From positions 434,001 to 498,000 of the forward strand of contig NZ_JAPEOX010000002.1 of the NCBI RefSeq assembly GCF_026340675.1: DNA of 64,000 bases. Reading direction: 5' to 3'. Below are positions 7,737-14,515 of this stretch, in pieces. The translations under genes and the position numbers were made by a program. This DNA comes from Streptomyces sp. NBC_01264 (GTDB taxonomy: Bacteria; Actinomycetota; Actinomycetes; Streptomycetales; Streptomycetaceae). The notes under the pieces are model-generated. The model was not told the DNA's origin, searched no databases, and worked only from the letters and a program-made list of their open reading frames with translations. Numbering within the stretch: the first letter of the stretch is position 1; each line of letters begins with the position of its first letter.

Positions 7737-8619
7737 GGGCGAGCTCCTTCGTGCCGAGGAGTCCGGCGGGACGGATCAGCAGGACCGCGACCATCACCAG
7801 GTACGGAGCCAGGTCGCCGATGCCCCGGCCGAGGAAGGTCAACTGGCTCTGGTAGCCGGTGGCCAGTGCCTCGGTGACGCCCACGATCAGACCGCCGGCC
7901 AGCGCGCCGGAGGTGGAGTCGAGACCGCCGAGGATCGCCGCCGGGAAGGCCTTCAGGGCGGCGAGGGACGTGGCCCGCTCCAGGCCGGGCGTGGGGAAGA
8001 CGGTCAGGAAGAGCGCGGCGACGGCGGCCAGTGCCCCCGCCACGGCCCACGCCGCCAGCGAGACCCGGCCCAGCCGCACGCCCATCAGCGCGGCCGTTTC
8101 CGGCTGTTCGGCGGCGGCGCGCATGGCCACCCCCCAGGAGGTGTGCCGGAACACGAGCAGGAACACGGTGATCAGCAGGCCGGCGGCGAGGATGGCGGCG
8201 ATCCGGGTCTGGGGGACGGTGACCGCGCCGAGGTGGACCACGCGGTCGCCCCACGGATCGCCCAGCGAGAGCACGTCGGTGCCGAGACGCCGGGTGAGGT
8301 CGGTGATGAGGAGGATGTCCACGCCGATGGTGACGATGGCCAGCACGCTCTGGTCCTGGCCCCGGTAGCGCCGCATCACCAGGAACTCGATCGCCGCCCC
8401 CACGGCGGCCGCCGACAGGGCCCCGGCCAGGAGCGCGCCCCAGAATCCGAGCTCCTCGTGCAGGGTGGCGGTGACGTACCCGCCGGCCAGAAGCAGGGAG
8501 GCGTGGGCGAAGTTGACCACTTCGGTGGCCTTGAAGATGACCACGAAGCCGAGGGCGATGAGGGCGTAGACGGAGCCCATGGAGAGCCCGCCGAGGAGCA
8601 GTTCGAGGAAGGTGGTCAT
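7729..8619 (-). CDS. livH: ABC transporter permease LivH
   Basis: A 296-residue membrane protein with about 8 hydrophobic segments. The opener LLLGGLSMGSVYALIALGFVVIFKATEVVNFAH is a textbook LivH start, and the cytoplasmic coupling loop SWGVAMRAAAEQPETAALMGV (about 170-190) contacts the ATPases. It is the channel partner of LivM. The ATG at 8619 overlaps the livG stop (ATGA), so translation is coupled. Confidence 0.92.
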   Translation of the reverse strand: MTTFLELLLGGLSMGSVYALIALGFVVIFKATEVVNFAHASLLLAGGYVTATLHEELGFWGALLAGALSAAAVGAAIEFLVMRRYRGQDQSVLAIVTIGVDILLITDLTRRLGTDVLSLGDPWGDRVVHLGAVTVPQTRIAAILAAGLLITVFLLVFRHTSWGVAMRAAAEQPETAALMGVRLGRVSLAAWAVAGALAAVAALFLTVFPTPGLERATSLAALKAFPAAILGGLDSTSGALAGGLIVGVTEALATGYQSQLTFLGRGIGDLAPYLVMVAVLLIRPAGLLGTKELARV

Positions 8620-9425
8620 GCGGCCGGTTCCTCCTCTCCGAGGTACGCGCGGACGACCGCGGGATCGTTCTGCACCTGCGCGGGAGTTCCGCCGCCGATG
8701 CGTTTGCCGAAGTCGAGTACGGTCACCGCGTCCGCGAGCCGCATCACCACCCCCATGTCGTGTTCGACCAGCACGATCGAGATGCCGAGGCCGTCCCGGA
8801 CGCCCGCGATGACGGCGGCCGTGCGCTGCCTCTCGTCGGCGGTCATGCCGGCGACGGGTTCGTCGAGGAGCAGCAGCCGGGGCTCCATGCACAGGGCCCG
8901 GGCCAGCTCGACGAGTTTCTGCTTTCCGTACGGGAGCGAGCCGGCGGGCGCCGCGAGGTCGCCCTCCAGGCCGACGAACTCGGCGATCTCCCGGACCCGT
9001 TCGCGGTGCCGGCGGTCCTCGCGGGCGGCGGCGGGAAGCCGCAGTCCCGCGGCCAGGAAGCCGGTCCGCATCAGCCGGTGGCGCCCCAGCAGGAGGCTGT
9101 CGGCGACGGTGGTGTGCGGGGGCAGCGCCAGGTTCTGAAAGGTGCGGGCGACGCCGAGGGCCGCGACGGCGTGCGGGGCGAGGCCGGTGAGCTCGGCGGC
9201 GCCGAAGCGGACGCTTCCGCCGGTGGCCCGGTACACCCCGGACAGCACGTTGAAGCAGGTGGACTTGCCCGCTCCGTTGGGTCCGATGACGGCGTGCACG
9301 CTGCCGGGGTCCACGGTGAAGGAGACCGAGTCGAGGGCGGTCAGGCCTGCGAAGCGGACGGTGACGTCGGTGACGGTGAGCGGCGGCGGGGAGGCGTGTG
9401 GCGGTGGGGAGGCGTTCGCGTTCAT
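8616..9425 (-). CDS. livG: ABC transporter ATP-binding protein LivG
   Basis: A 269-residue cytosolic ATPase. Walker A is GPNGAGKST (about 46-54), the Q-loop is in ARTFQNLAL, the ABC signature is degenerate as LPYGKQKLVELARAL, Walker B is RLLLLDEP and the H-loop is VLVEHDM. The Leu-Pro-Tyr-Gly-Lys-Gln signature is the LivG form. It powers import with LivF. The ATG at 9425 overlaps the livF stop (ATGA) and has AGGTGGA before it; a GTG nine bases upstream is a less likely start. Confidence 0.92.
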   Translation of the reverse strand: MNANASPPPHASPPPLTVTDVTVRFAGLTALDSVSFTVDPGSVHAVIGPNGAGKSTCFNVLSGVYRATGGSVRFGAAELTGLAPHAVAALGVARTFQNLALPPHTTVADSLLLGRHRLMRTGFLAAGLRLPAAAREDRRHRERVREIAEFVGLEGDLAAPAGSLPYGKQKLVELARALCMEPRLLLLDEPVAGMTADERQRTAAVIAGVRDGLGISIVLVEHDMGVVMRLADAVTVLDFGKRIGGGTPAQVQNDPAVVRAYLGEEEPAA

Positions 9426-10219
9426 GCCGTCCACCTGCGCAGTTCCCGCCGGGTCCCGTCGGTGGCCGCCTCGGGCGCGGCCTCGTCGGTGATGCCCAGG
9501 TAGCGGCGCCGCACCTCGTCCGAGGCGGCCAGCTCGGCGGCCGGGCCTGCGAGGGTGACCTCGCCGACCTCCAGGACGTAGGCGTGGGAGGAGAGCCGCA
9601 GCGCCAGGGCGGCGTTCTGCTCGACGAGGAGCACCGAGGCACCCGAGGCGTTGATCTCGGTGATCGTCTCGGCGATGGTGGCGGCCATCTTGGGAGCGAG
9701 CCCGAGGGTGGGCTCGTCGAGCAGCAGCAGGCGCGGGCGCGCCATCAGGGCGCGGCCCAGGGCGAGCATCTGCTGCTCACCGCCGGACAGCAGTCCGGCC
9801 CGCTGCCGCGCCCGCTGGGCCAGTACGGGAAACAGCTCGTGCACCCGGGCCAGGGAGCGGGCCGTGGCCGCGCGGGATCCCGCGCGGCCGCCCAGGGCCC
9901 CGGCACGGAGGTTGTCCGCGACGGTCATGCGGGTGAAGATCTTGCGTCCCTCGGGTACTTGGACCACCCCGGCGGCGACGACCCGGTCCGGGCCGATCCC
10001 GTCCAGCGGCCGGCCGTCGAAGGTGACGCTCCCGCCCGTGACCGCCCCCCGGTGGAACCCGAGCGTCCGGGACACCGCGCGCAGCAGCGTGGACTTCCCG
10101 GCGCCGTTCCCTCCGAGTACGACGACCACCGCGCCGGCGGGCACGTCGAGCGATACGGAGCGCAGTGCCCGGACCGCACCGTAGCCGATGGACAGCTCAC
10201 GCACTTGTAGCGAACCCAC
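9422..10219 (-). CDS. livF: ABC transporter ATP-binding protein LivF
   Basis: A 265-residue cytosolic ATPase and the first gene of the operon. Walker A GGNGAGKST, signature LLSGGEQQMLALGRAL, Walker B RLLLLDEPTLGLAP and the switch His region LLVEQN are all present; VPEGRKIFTRMTV is typical of LivF. GTG 10219 was chosen because AAGGAGAGGAC precedes it and the ABC fold starts at residue 5. The operon order livF-G-H-M-K is all coupled by overlaps. Its promoter lies in the space shared with the PucR-type regulator, which holds two matching operator-like sites. Confidence 0.92.
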   Translation of the reverse strand: MGSLQVRELSIGYGAVRALRSVSLDVPAGAVVVVLGGNGAGKSTLLRAVSRTLGFHRGAVTGGSVTFDGRPLDGIGPDRVVAAGVVQVPEGRKIFTRMTVADNLRAGALGGRAGSRAATARSLARVHELFPVLAQRARQRAGLLSGGEQQMLALGRALMARPRLLLLDEPTLGLAPKMAATIAETITEINASGASVLLVEQNAALALRLSSHAYVLEVGEVTLAGPAAELAASDEVRRRYLGITDEAAPEAATDGTRRELRRWTA

Positions 10220-10243
10220 GTCCTCTCCTTCCTCTGGGCGGCC

Positions 10244-10262
10244 TTGTGCTGGCGCACAGACC
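10244..10262. promoter_or_regulatory. Operator-like site 1, between livF and the PucR-type gene
   Basis: TTGTGC-tggc-GCACAGACC. It contains the palindrome TGTGC-N4-GCACA and matches site 2 (10336-10354) at every base outside the four-base centre. It lies 25 bases upstream of the livF start, so it could cover the livF promoter or early leader. Confidence 0.55.
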
Positions 10263-10335
10263 AGCACCGGGCCGGGGCGGACGTCCACGGGCCGATGCGG
10301 AATCGCTGCCGATGACCAGCCCGGACAGGACCGTG

Positions 10336-10354
10336 TTGTGCACGCGCACAGACC
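10336..10354. promoter_or_regulatory. Operator-like site 2, between livF and the PucR-type gene
   Basis: TTGTGC-acgc-GCACAGACC, the second copy, 92 bases from site 1 and in the same orientation. It lies 53 bases upstream of the regulator's ATG. Paired sites at both ends of a divergent promoter region are typical for an autoregulated controller, here presumably the adjacent PucR-type protein. Confidence 0.55.
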
Positions 10355-10406
10355 TGCCGTACGCGCCCCTTACGGCGGCGGAGGCGGGGTGACATCCTCA
10401 GCGGCC

Positions 10407-11594
10407 ATGGGTGGACGCAGAACGCGCACGGAACAGGAGTGGTCGGTCCTGGGGTCGGCGGCGGACGTACTGATCGCCGACATCCCCGGGCTCACCGACC
10501 AGCTCATCAGGGACCTGGCGAAGCACTCGCCGCTGTTCGACCTGGCCGTTCCGCGGGACGAGCACTGGCAACAGGTCAGCAAGGCCATGCACTACGGGAT
10601 CGAGGCCTTCGCCGCACCCCGGTCAGCCCCGCGCAAGGACCTCTCGTACGCGGAGGAACTGGGCCGGCGACGGGCCGAGCAGGGGCTGCCGCTGGACCTG
10701 CTGCTCTACGCGTACCGCAGGGCGGGCCGGCTCACCTGGGACGCGCTGCTGGACATCGTCACCGAGAAGGAGCCGGAGGCGCTGCCGGTCCTGGCCCGCG
10801 CCGCCGGGGCCATGTGGGCGGGGATCGAGCAGCAGGCCGCCGCGACCGCGGAGGCGTACCGCACCGCGGAGGTCGAGATGCGCCGGCGCAGCGACGAGCG
10901 GGTGCAAGCCCTCCTGGACGCCCTGCTGGAGGGGGACAGCGCACCGGCCCTGGCCGCCCAGGTGGCGCTCGCCCTGGACCTGCCGGAGCAGGGGCGGTAC
11001 GCGGTGGTGGTGATGCCGGCCGACCGGGGCGATTCGGTGCACCGGGTGGTGGCGGCGGGCGGGATGCGGCTGTTCTGGCGGATGCGCACGGAACGGGAGC
11101 TGGCCGTGGTGGCACTGGGCGACTCCTCGCCGGCCGAGCTGGCGGCGGAGCTCGCGGACCGCTGTCCGGGACCGGGCGGGATCAGCCCGGTGGTGGACGG
11201 ACTGGCCGAGCTGGGCCGGGCCCGGCGGCTGGCGGAGACGGCGCTGCGGACCTGCGGGCAGGACGAACGGGTGCTGGTGCAGCTGTCCGACCGGCTGCCC
11301 ATGGCCCTGGTGGTGCGCCAGCCCGAGCTGTCGGCCGAGCTGGTCCAGGCGGTGCTGGGCCCCCTGCTGGAACTCGACCCGACGGACCGGGCGATGCTGC
11401 TGGAGACCCTCGACGCCTGGCTGGCGGCGGAGGGTTCCGCGGGCCGCGCGGCGAGCCGCCTGTACTGCCACCGCAACACGGTCTTCAACCGGCTGCGCCG
11501 ACTGGAGCACCTGACGTCGAAGTCCCTGTCCCGCCCCCGGGACCTGATCGCGCTCACGCTGGCGCGGGACGCGTACCGGCTGTCGGTCGGCTGA
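10407..11594 (+). CDS. PucR/CdaR-type transcriptional regulator
   Basis: A 395-residue protein. The C-terminus carries the PucR C-terminal helix-turn-helix (HTH_30), AASRLYCHRNTVFNRLRRLEHL (about 352-373). The N-terminal half (about 45-170) has the RsbT-co-antagonist-like helical domain often fused to it (EELGRRRAEQGLPLDLLLYAYRRAG), and the middle is the CdaR GGDEF-like region. Family members are usually activators of nearby catabolic or transport genes. The ATG at 10407 starts 188 bases from the divergent livF start. The inferred job is control of the liv-type operon through the sites at 10244 and 10336. Confidence 0.85.
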   Translation: MGGRRTRTEQEWSVLGSAADVLIADIPGLTDQLIRDLAKHSPLFDLAVPRDEHWQQVSKAMHYGIEAFAAPRSAPRKDLSYAEELGRRRAEQGLPLDLLLYAYRRAGRLTWDALLDIVTEKEPEALPVLARAAGAMWAGIEQQAAATAEAYRTAEVEMRRRSDERVQALLDALLEGDSAPALAAQVALALDLPEQGRYAVVVMPADRGDSVHRVVAAGGMRLFWRMRTERELAVVALGDSSPAELAAELADRCPGPGGISPVVDGLAELGRARRLAETALRTCGQDERVLVQLSDRLPMALVVRQPELSAELVQAVLGPLLELDPTDRAMLLETLDAWLAAEGSAGRAASRLYCHRNTVFNRLRRLEHLTSKSLSRPRDLIALTLARDAYRLSVG

Positions 11595-11660
11595 GCGGGC
11601 CCGGGCGGCGTGACCGGCTGGGCGTGACCGGTGGGCGCGACCGGTGGGCACGCGCGCATG

Positions 11661-11698
11661 CGAAAACGCTCGGCCGGAATATCCGGTCGAGCGTTTCG
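11661..11698. terminator. Bidirectional terminator between convergent genes
   Basis: Stem CGAAAACGCTCGgCCGGA / TCCGGtCGAGCGTTTCG, with a three-base loop and one mismatch. AAAA on one side and TTT on the other give a short U-tract in either direction. It lies between the PucR-type gene and the lysozyme-fold gene. Confidence 0.8.
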
Positions 11699-11721
11699 TG
11701 GTGCCGTGATCCGCTGGTGGT

Positions 11722-12126
11722 TTAGTACCAGTGGTGGTTCTGCCAGAAGGTCCAGGCGCCCTCCGGGCTGCCGTAGCGGGAGTTCATGTAGTCCAGGCCC
11801 CACTTGATCTGGGTGGCCGGGTTGGTCTTCCAGTCCGAGCCCGCCGAGGACATCTTCGAGGCCGGCAGGGCCTGGACCAGGCCGTAGGCGCCCGAGGAGG
11901 AGTTCGTGGCGGTGTGGTCCCAGCCACTCTCACGGGACACGATGTTGTTGAAGGCCGCGAACTGCGCCGGGTCCTTGATCATCTGCTGGGCGATCGCCTT
12001 GGCACTCAGCGGGGCGGCCTGCGCGGGAACCGCGGACAGCATGGAACCGGCGACGCCCAGGGCGAGGACGGTACCCGCGAGGGTCTTCTTCGAAGCGGCG
12101 ATGCGGCGGATGACAGTGTGGGACAC
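11722..12126 (-). CDS. Secreted lysozyme-fold (SLT-like) small protein
   Basis: A 134-residue secreted protein. The signal peptide runs KKTLAGTVLALGVAGSMLSAVPAQA-A, with cleavage near residue 38. The mature domain contains IVSRESGWDHTATNSSSGAYGLVQALP (catalytic-type Glu in SRESGW) and WGLDYMNSRYGSPEGAWTFWQNHHWY, the ending shared by Streptomyces transglycosylase-like and aggregation-promoting-factor-like proteins. The likely role is peptidoglycan cleavage during growth. The GTG at 12126 has GGAAGG 8-13 bases upstream; a longer N-terminus is possible but gives no better signal peptide. The upstream region is long, repeat-containing and can fold over the start codon. Confidence 0.8.
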   Translation of the reverse strand: MSHTVIRRIAASKKTLAGTVLALGVAGSMLSAVPAQAAPLSAKAIAQQMIKDPAQFAAFNNIVSRESGWDHTATNSSSGAYGLVQALPASKMSSAGSDWKTNPATQIKWGLDYMNSRYGSPEGAWTFWQNHHWY

Positions 12127-12249
12127 GGACGGACCTTCCGAAGGGGACAAGGGCAGTCGCAGGCATGGATGAGCCACTCACGTGAAGAAGAGGGGTTCGT
12201 CGGCGGGAGCGGGGATCCGGGGGACCTCCGTCCGCCCTGCGACTCATCC
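12126..12249 (-). promoter_or_regulatory. Possible structured leader of the lysozyme-fold gene
   Basis: On the minus strand GGATGAG (12249-12243) and GTCGCAGG (12243-12236) are followed downstream by CTCATCC (12173-12167) and CCTGCGAC (12163-12156). The order a-b-a'-b' is that of an H-type pseudoknot. In addition CGGACGGA (12234-12227) is complementary to TCCGTCCG (12133-12126), which covers the G of the GTG start. It does not match the ydaO consensus found upstream of other Streptomyces cell-wall hydrolases. The function is inferred. Confidence 0.4.
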
Positions 12250-12275
12250 AGTTCTACGGGGGTAGAGCCCGCCTG

Positions 12276-12329
12276 GCAACGACCCCTCTTACTAGTGGTC
12301 CTCGCAGCCCGGGTGCAACGACCCCCTTT
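12276..12329. repeat. Direct repeat upstream of the lysozyme-fold gene
   Basis: GCAACGACCCCTCTT (12276-12290) and GCAACGACCCCCTTT (12315-12329) are spaced 39 bases start to start. They lie in a 480-base gene-free stretch (12127-12609). That stretch also holds the 10-bp palindrome GACCTAGGTC at 12416-12425 and otherwise nothing I recognise. Confidence 0.5.
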
Positions 12330-12609
12330 GGGGCGGGACGACATCACCGCTGGTGGGGAGTGGTGCGTGGGGGTGGGTGCGGGACGCCTAAGGACTACTA
12401 TCCCGCTTCGTATGTGACCTAGGTCCTGTGGGGCGGGTCACCGCCGGGGGGCCCGGATCTCACCCTCCGTGGCTACCCGTACCCCTCTCGGGAGAAGGTT
12501 TCAGGGCGTTCGCGGCCCCCGGATCGAAGGCCAGAGGACCCCGAAGGCTGCCAAACCGCGCGGCCGGCCGCCGTAGCGCGTGGTGGCGGGACGTACGTCG
12601 GCTGCCCGG

Positions 12610-12999
12610 TCAGTGTTCGCCGTGGTCGCCGGCCACGCCCACCACAGTGGGGGGCCAGCTCCCCCGCTCGATGAAATGTGCCACCGCCTGCGCGGCCAGG
12701 TCGAAGGCGAAGCCATCGGCGGAGCCATCGCCGCGCGGATCGACGAGGTGCTCACCGGGACCGCCTTCTGCGGCCACCAACGTGACCGTCGCGCGTTCGC
12801 CATCGGTGATGACGCCCAGGAGCTGCCCCGCGTCGCTCTCGAACCACGTCTCCGGGTTCCCCCAGTCCCATCGGTGGCGCAGCAGATTGCGAGCCTCGTC
12901 GCCGGAGTAGGCGTAGCCGGCGGATCCTCGCAGGTGCCAGCGGTTCTCGGTGGTCAAGGTTCCCCTGCCTCGATCTGACGTCCGAAAAGGGTGCTCCAT
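12610..12999 (-). CDS. Imm1-like small protein (possible orphan immunity protein)
   Basis: A protein of about 129 residues with no signal peptide. The central part, SDAGQLLGVITDGERATVTLVAAEGGPGEHLVDP, then FDLAAQAVAHFIERGSWPPTVVGV, resembles the Imm1 immunity family (a beta sheet with an alanine/acidic turn, a Pro-rich C-terminal helix and tGxRPP-like ending). Imm1 proteins neutralise nuclease or deaminase toxins of polymorphic systems, but no toxin gene adjoins. The start is uncertain: ATG 12999 has AGGTG before it, while TTG 12957 has a better AGGGG site and would remove 14 residues. The promoter would lie in 13000-13117, which is shared with the divergent GNAT gene. Confidence 0.5.
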   Translation of the reverse strand: MEHPFRTSDRGRGTLTTENRWHLRGSAGYAYSGDEARNLLRHRWDWGNPETWFESDAGQLLGVITDGERATVTLVAAEGGPGEHLVDPRGDGSADGFAFDLAAQAVAHFIERGSWPPTVVGVAGDHGEH

Positions 13000-13117
13000 T
13001 CTCACACCTGTGATCACGGGGCCGGTCGCCGTGACGATGGCGTCGCCGGGTGGTCCGTGCGGCGTGTCCGCCGTGCGCGACCGCGGAAGGCCCGGGACCG
13101 CTGCCTAGCGTGGCCGC

Positions 13118-13801
13118 ATGAGCACCCGTACGACACTGCCCATTGCCGGGTACGGCATCCGGTTCGCCCGGTCCTCCGAGTCCGGGGCGGTCGCCTCCCT
13201 GCTGGCCCGCGCCTTCTCCGACGACCCGGTCATGGCATGGATGGTCCCCGCCTCGGCCGACCGGGAACGCCGGATCGCCCGCTACTTCGAGCTCGCCCAG
13301 CGCCAGCAGCGACCCCGCGCCGGCGGTGTCCGGGTCGCCGCGACCACCGACGGGCGGTTGCTGGCGGCCGCGCTGTGGTCGGGGCCCGGGCGCTGGAGGA
13401 CCTCCGCGTCAGCAGAGCTGGCGGCGCTCCCCCATTACGTACGCGTCTTCGGTCTCCGAGGGATGTCGAGGGCCGGCGAGGTCCAGAACGTCATGCACAG
13501 CGCCCATCCGGACACTCCGCACTGGTACCTGCCGTCCGTGGGAACGGACCCGGGGCTCCAGGGGACGGGAGTCGGTTCGGCGCTGTTGCGCCAGCAGTTG
13601 GCCGACTGCGACGGGCTCGGGCAACCCGCCTACCTGGAGTCGAGCAAGGCCGCCAACGTTCCGTTCTACGAGCGGATGGGTTTCCGCGTCACCTCCGAAC
13701 TCCGCCTTCCCCATGGGGGACCCACCCTCTGGCCCATGTGGCGCGAGCCCTCGTCGACGGCCCGCCAGGTCGGGGTGCATGGGCCCGTCAAGCTCGGGTA
13801 G
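13118..13801 (+). CDS. GNAT-family N-acetyltransferase
   Basis: A 227-residue single-domain acetyltransferase. The acetyl-CoA loop is GLQGTGVGSALLRQ (about 148-161) and the C-terminal half ends YLESSKAANVPFYERMGFRV, the typical beta-5/alpha-4 region. The N-terminal part (ARAFSDDPVMAWMVPASADRERRI) is the substrate-side region common to Streptomyces aminoglycoside-like and toxin-tailoring GNATs of unknown acceptor. The ATG at 13118 is preceded by TAGCGT at six bases, a leaderless configuration. It stands alone. Confidence 0.88.
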   Translation: MSTRTTLPIAGYGIRFARSSESGAVASLLARAFSDDPVMAWMVPASADRERRIARYFELAQRQQRPRAGGVRVAATTDGRLLAAALWSGPGRWRTSASAELAALPHYVRVFGLRGMSRAGEVQNVMHSAHPDTPHWYLPSVGTDPGLQGTGVGSALLRQQLADCDGLGQPAYLESSKAANVPFYERMGFRVTSELRLPHGGPTLWPMWREPSSTARQVGVHGPVKLG

Positions 13802-13876
13802 CCGCGCCTCCAGACGTCCTGACGGACGACCCGCAGCTGCGGGGTGCGGGCTGCTGACGAAACGGAAGGGGTGCAC

Positions 13877-14326
13877 ATGTCGCACGTCGAGGAGTACGTC
13901 GAGGTCAACGTCCCCATACGCACGGCCTACAACCAGTGGACACAGTTCGAGGACTTTCCCGCCTTCATGGAGGGGGTCGAACGCATCGTCCAGCGCACGG
14001 ACACGCTCACCCATTGGGTGACGAACGTGAACGGTGTGCAGCGCGAGTTCGACGCGCAGATCACCGAGCAGCTCCCGGACCGACGCGTCGCGTGGATGAC
14101 GGTCGACGGTGAGGCCCGCCAGGCCGGTCTCGTCACCTTCCAGCCGATCGACGCGACCACCACCAAGGTCGTCCTGCACATGAACTGGGCACCGGACGGC
14201 CTGGCCGAGTCGGCCGCCGACAAGCTCGGCTTCGTCAAGCGTCAGGTGGCCGGCGATCTGAAGCGGTTCAAGCTCTTCATCGAGTCGCGTGGGGTCGCGA
14301 CGGGTGCCTGGCGCGGCGAGATCTGA
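13877..14326 (+). CDS. SRPBCC-fold (polyketide cyclase/COQ10-like) protein
   Basis: A 149-residue single-domain START/SRPBCC protein. VEEYVEVNVPIRTAYNQWTQFEDFPAFMEGVERI is the classic opener of the Polyketide_cyc/COQ10 family, and the C-terminal amphipathic helix (FVKRQVAGDLKRFKLFIESRG) closes the hydrophobic cavity. Such proteins bind lipophilic ligands or cyclise polyketides. With no PKS genes around, a general ligand-binding or envelope-stress role is more likely; close relatives are common single genes in Streptomyces. GAAGGGG precedes the ATG at 13877. Confidence 0.85.
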   Translation: MSHVEEYVEVNVPIRTAYNQWTQFEDFPAFMEGVERIVQRTDTLTHWVTNVNGVQREFDAQITEQLPDRRVAWMTVDGEARQAGLVTFQPIDATTTKVVLHMNWAPDGLAESAADKLGFVKRQVAGDLKRFKLFIESRGVATGAWRGEI

Positions 14327-14515
14327 CGGCGACGGGGCGGCCGGCCCGGGCGGCGACGAGCCCGGGAATCGGCCGGCCTCGGCCGGCCGGTGCGGTTTCT
14401 GCACCGTGGTGGCGTTCGCCGTCGGGCCGGCGCTCTTCGGGGGGGCTTCTCCTGGGCCATGGTTCAAGCCAGGGTTCCGTCACCCGACCGGTCCGACAAG
14501 TCCTAGAGTGTCGGC

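Noticed and set aside
12127..12420. ydaO (c-di-AMP) riboswitch upstream of the lysozyme-fold gene
   Set aside because: Expected because Streptomyces rpf-type genes have it, but the characteristic conserved blocks of that riboswitch are not found on the minus strand.
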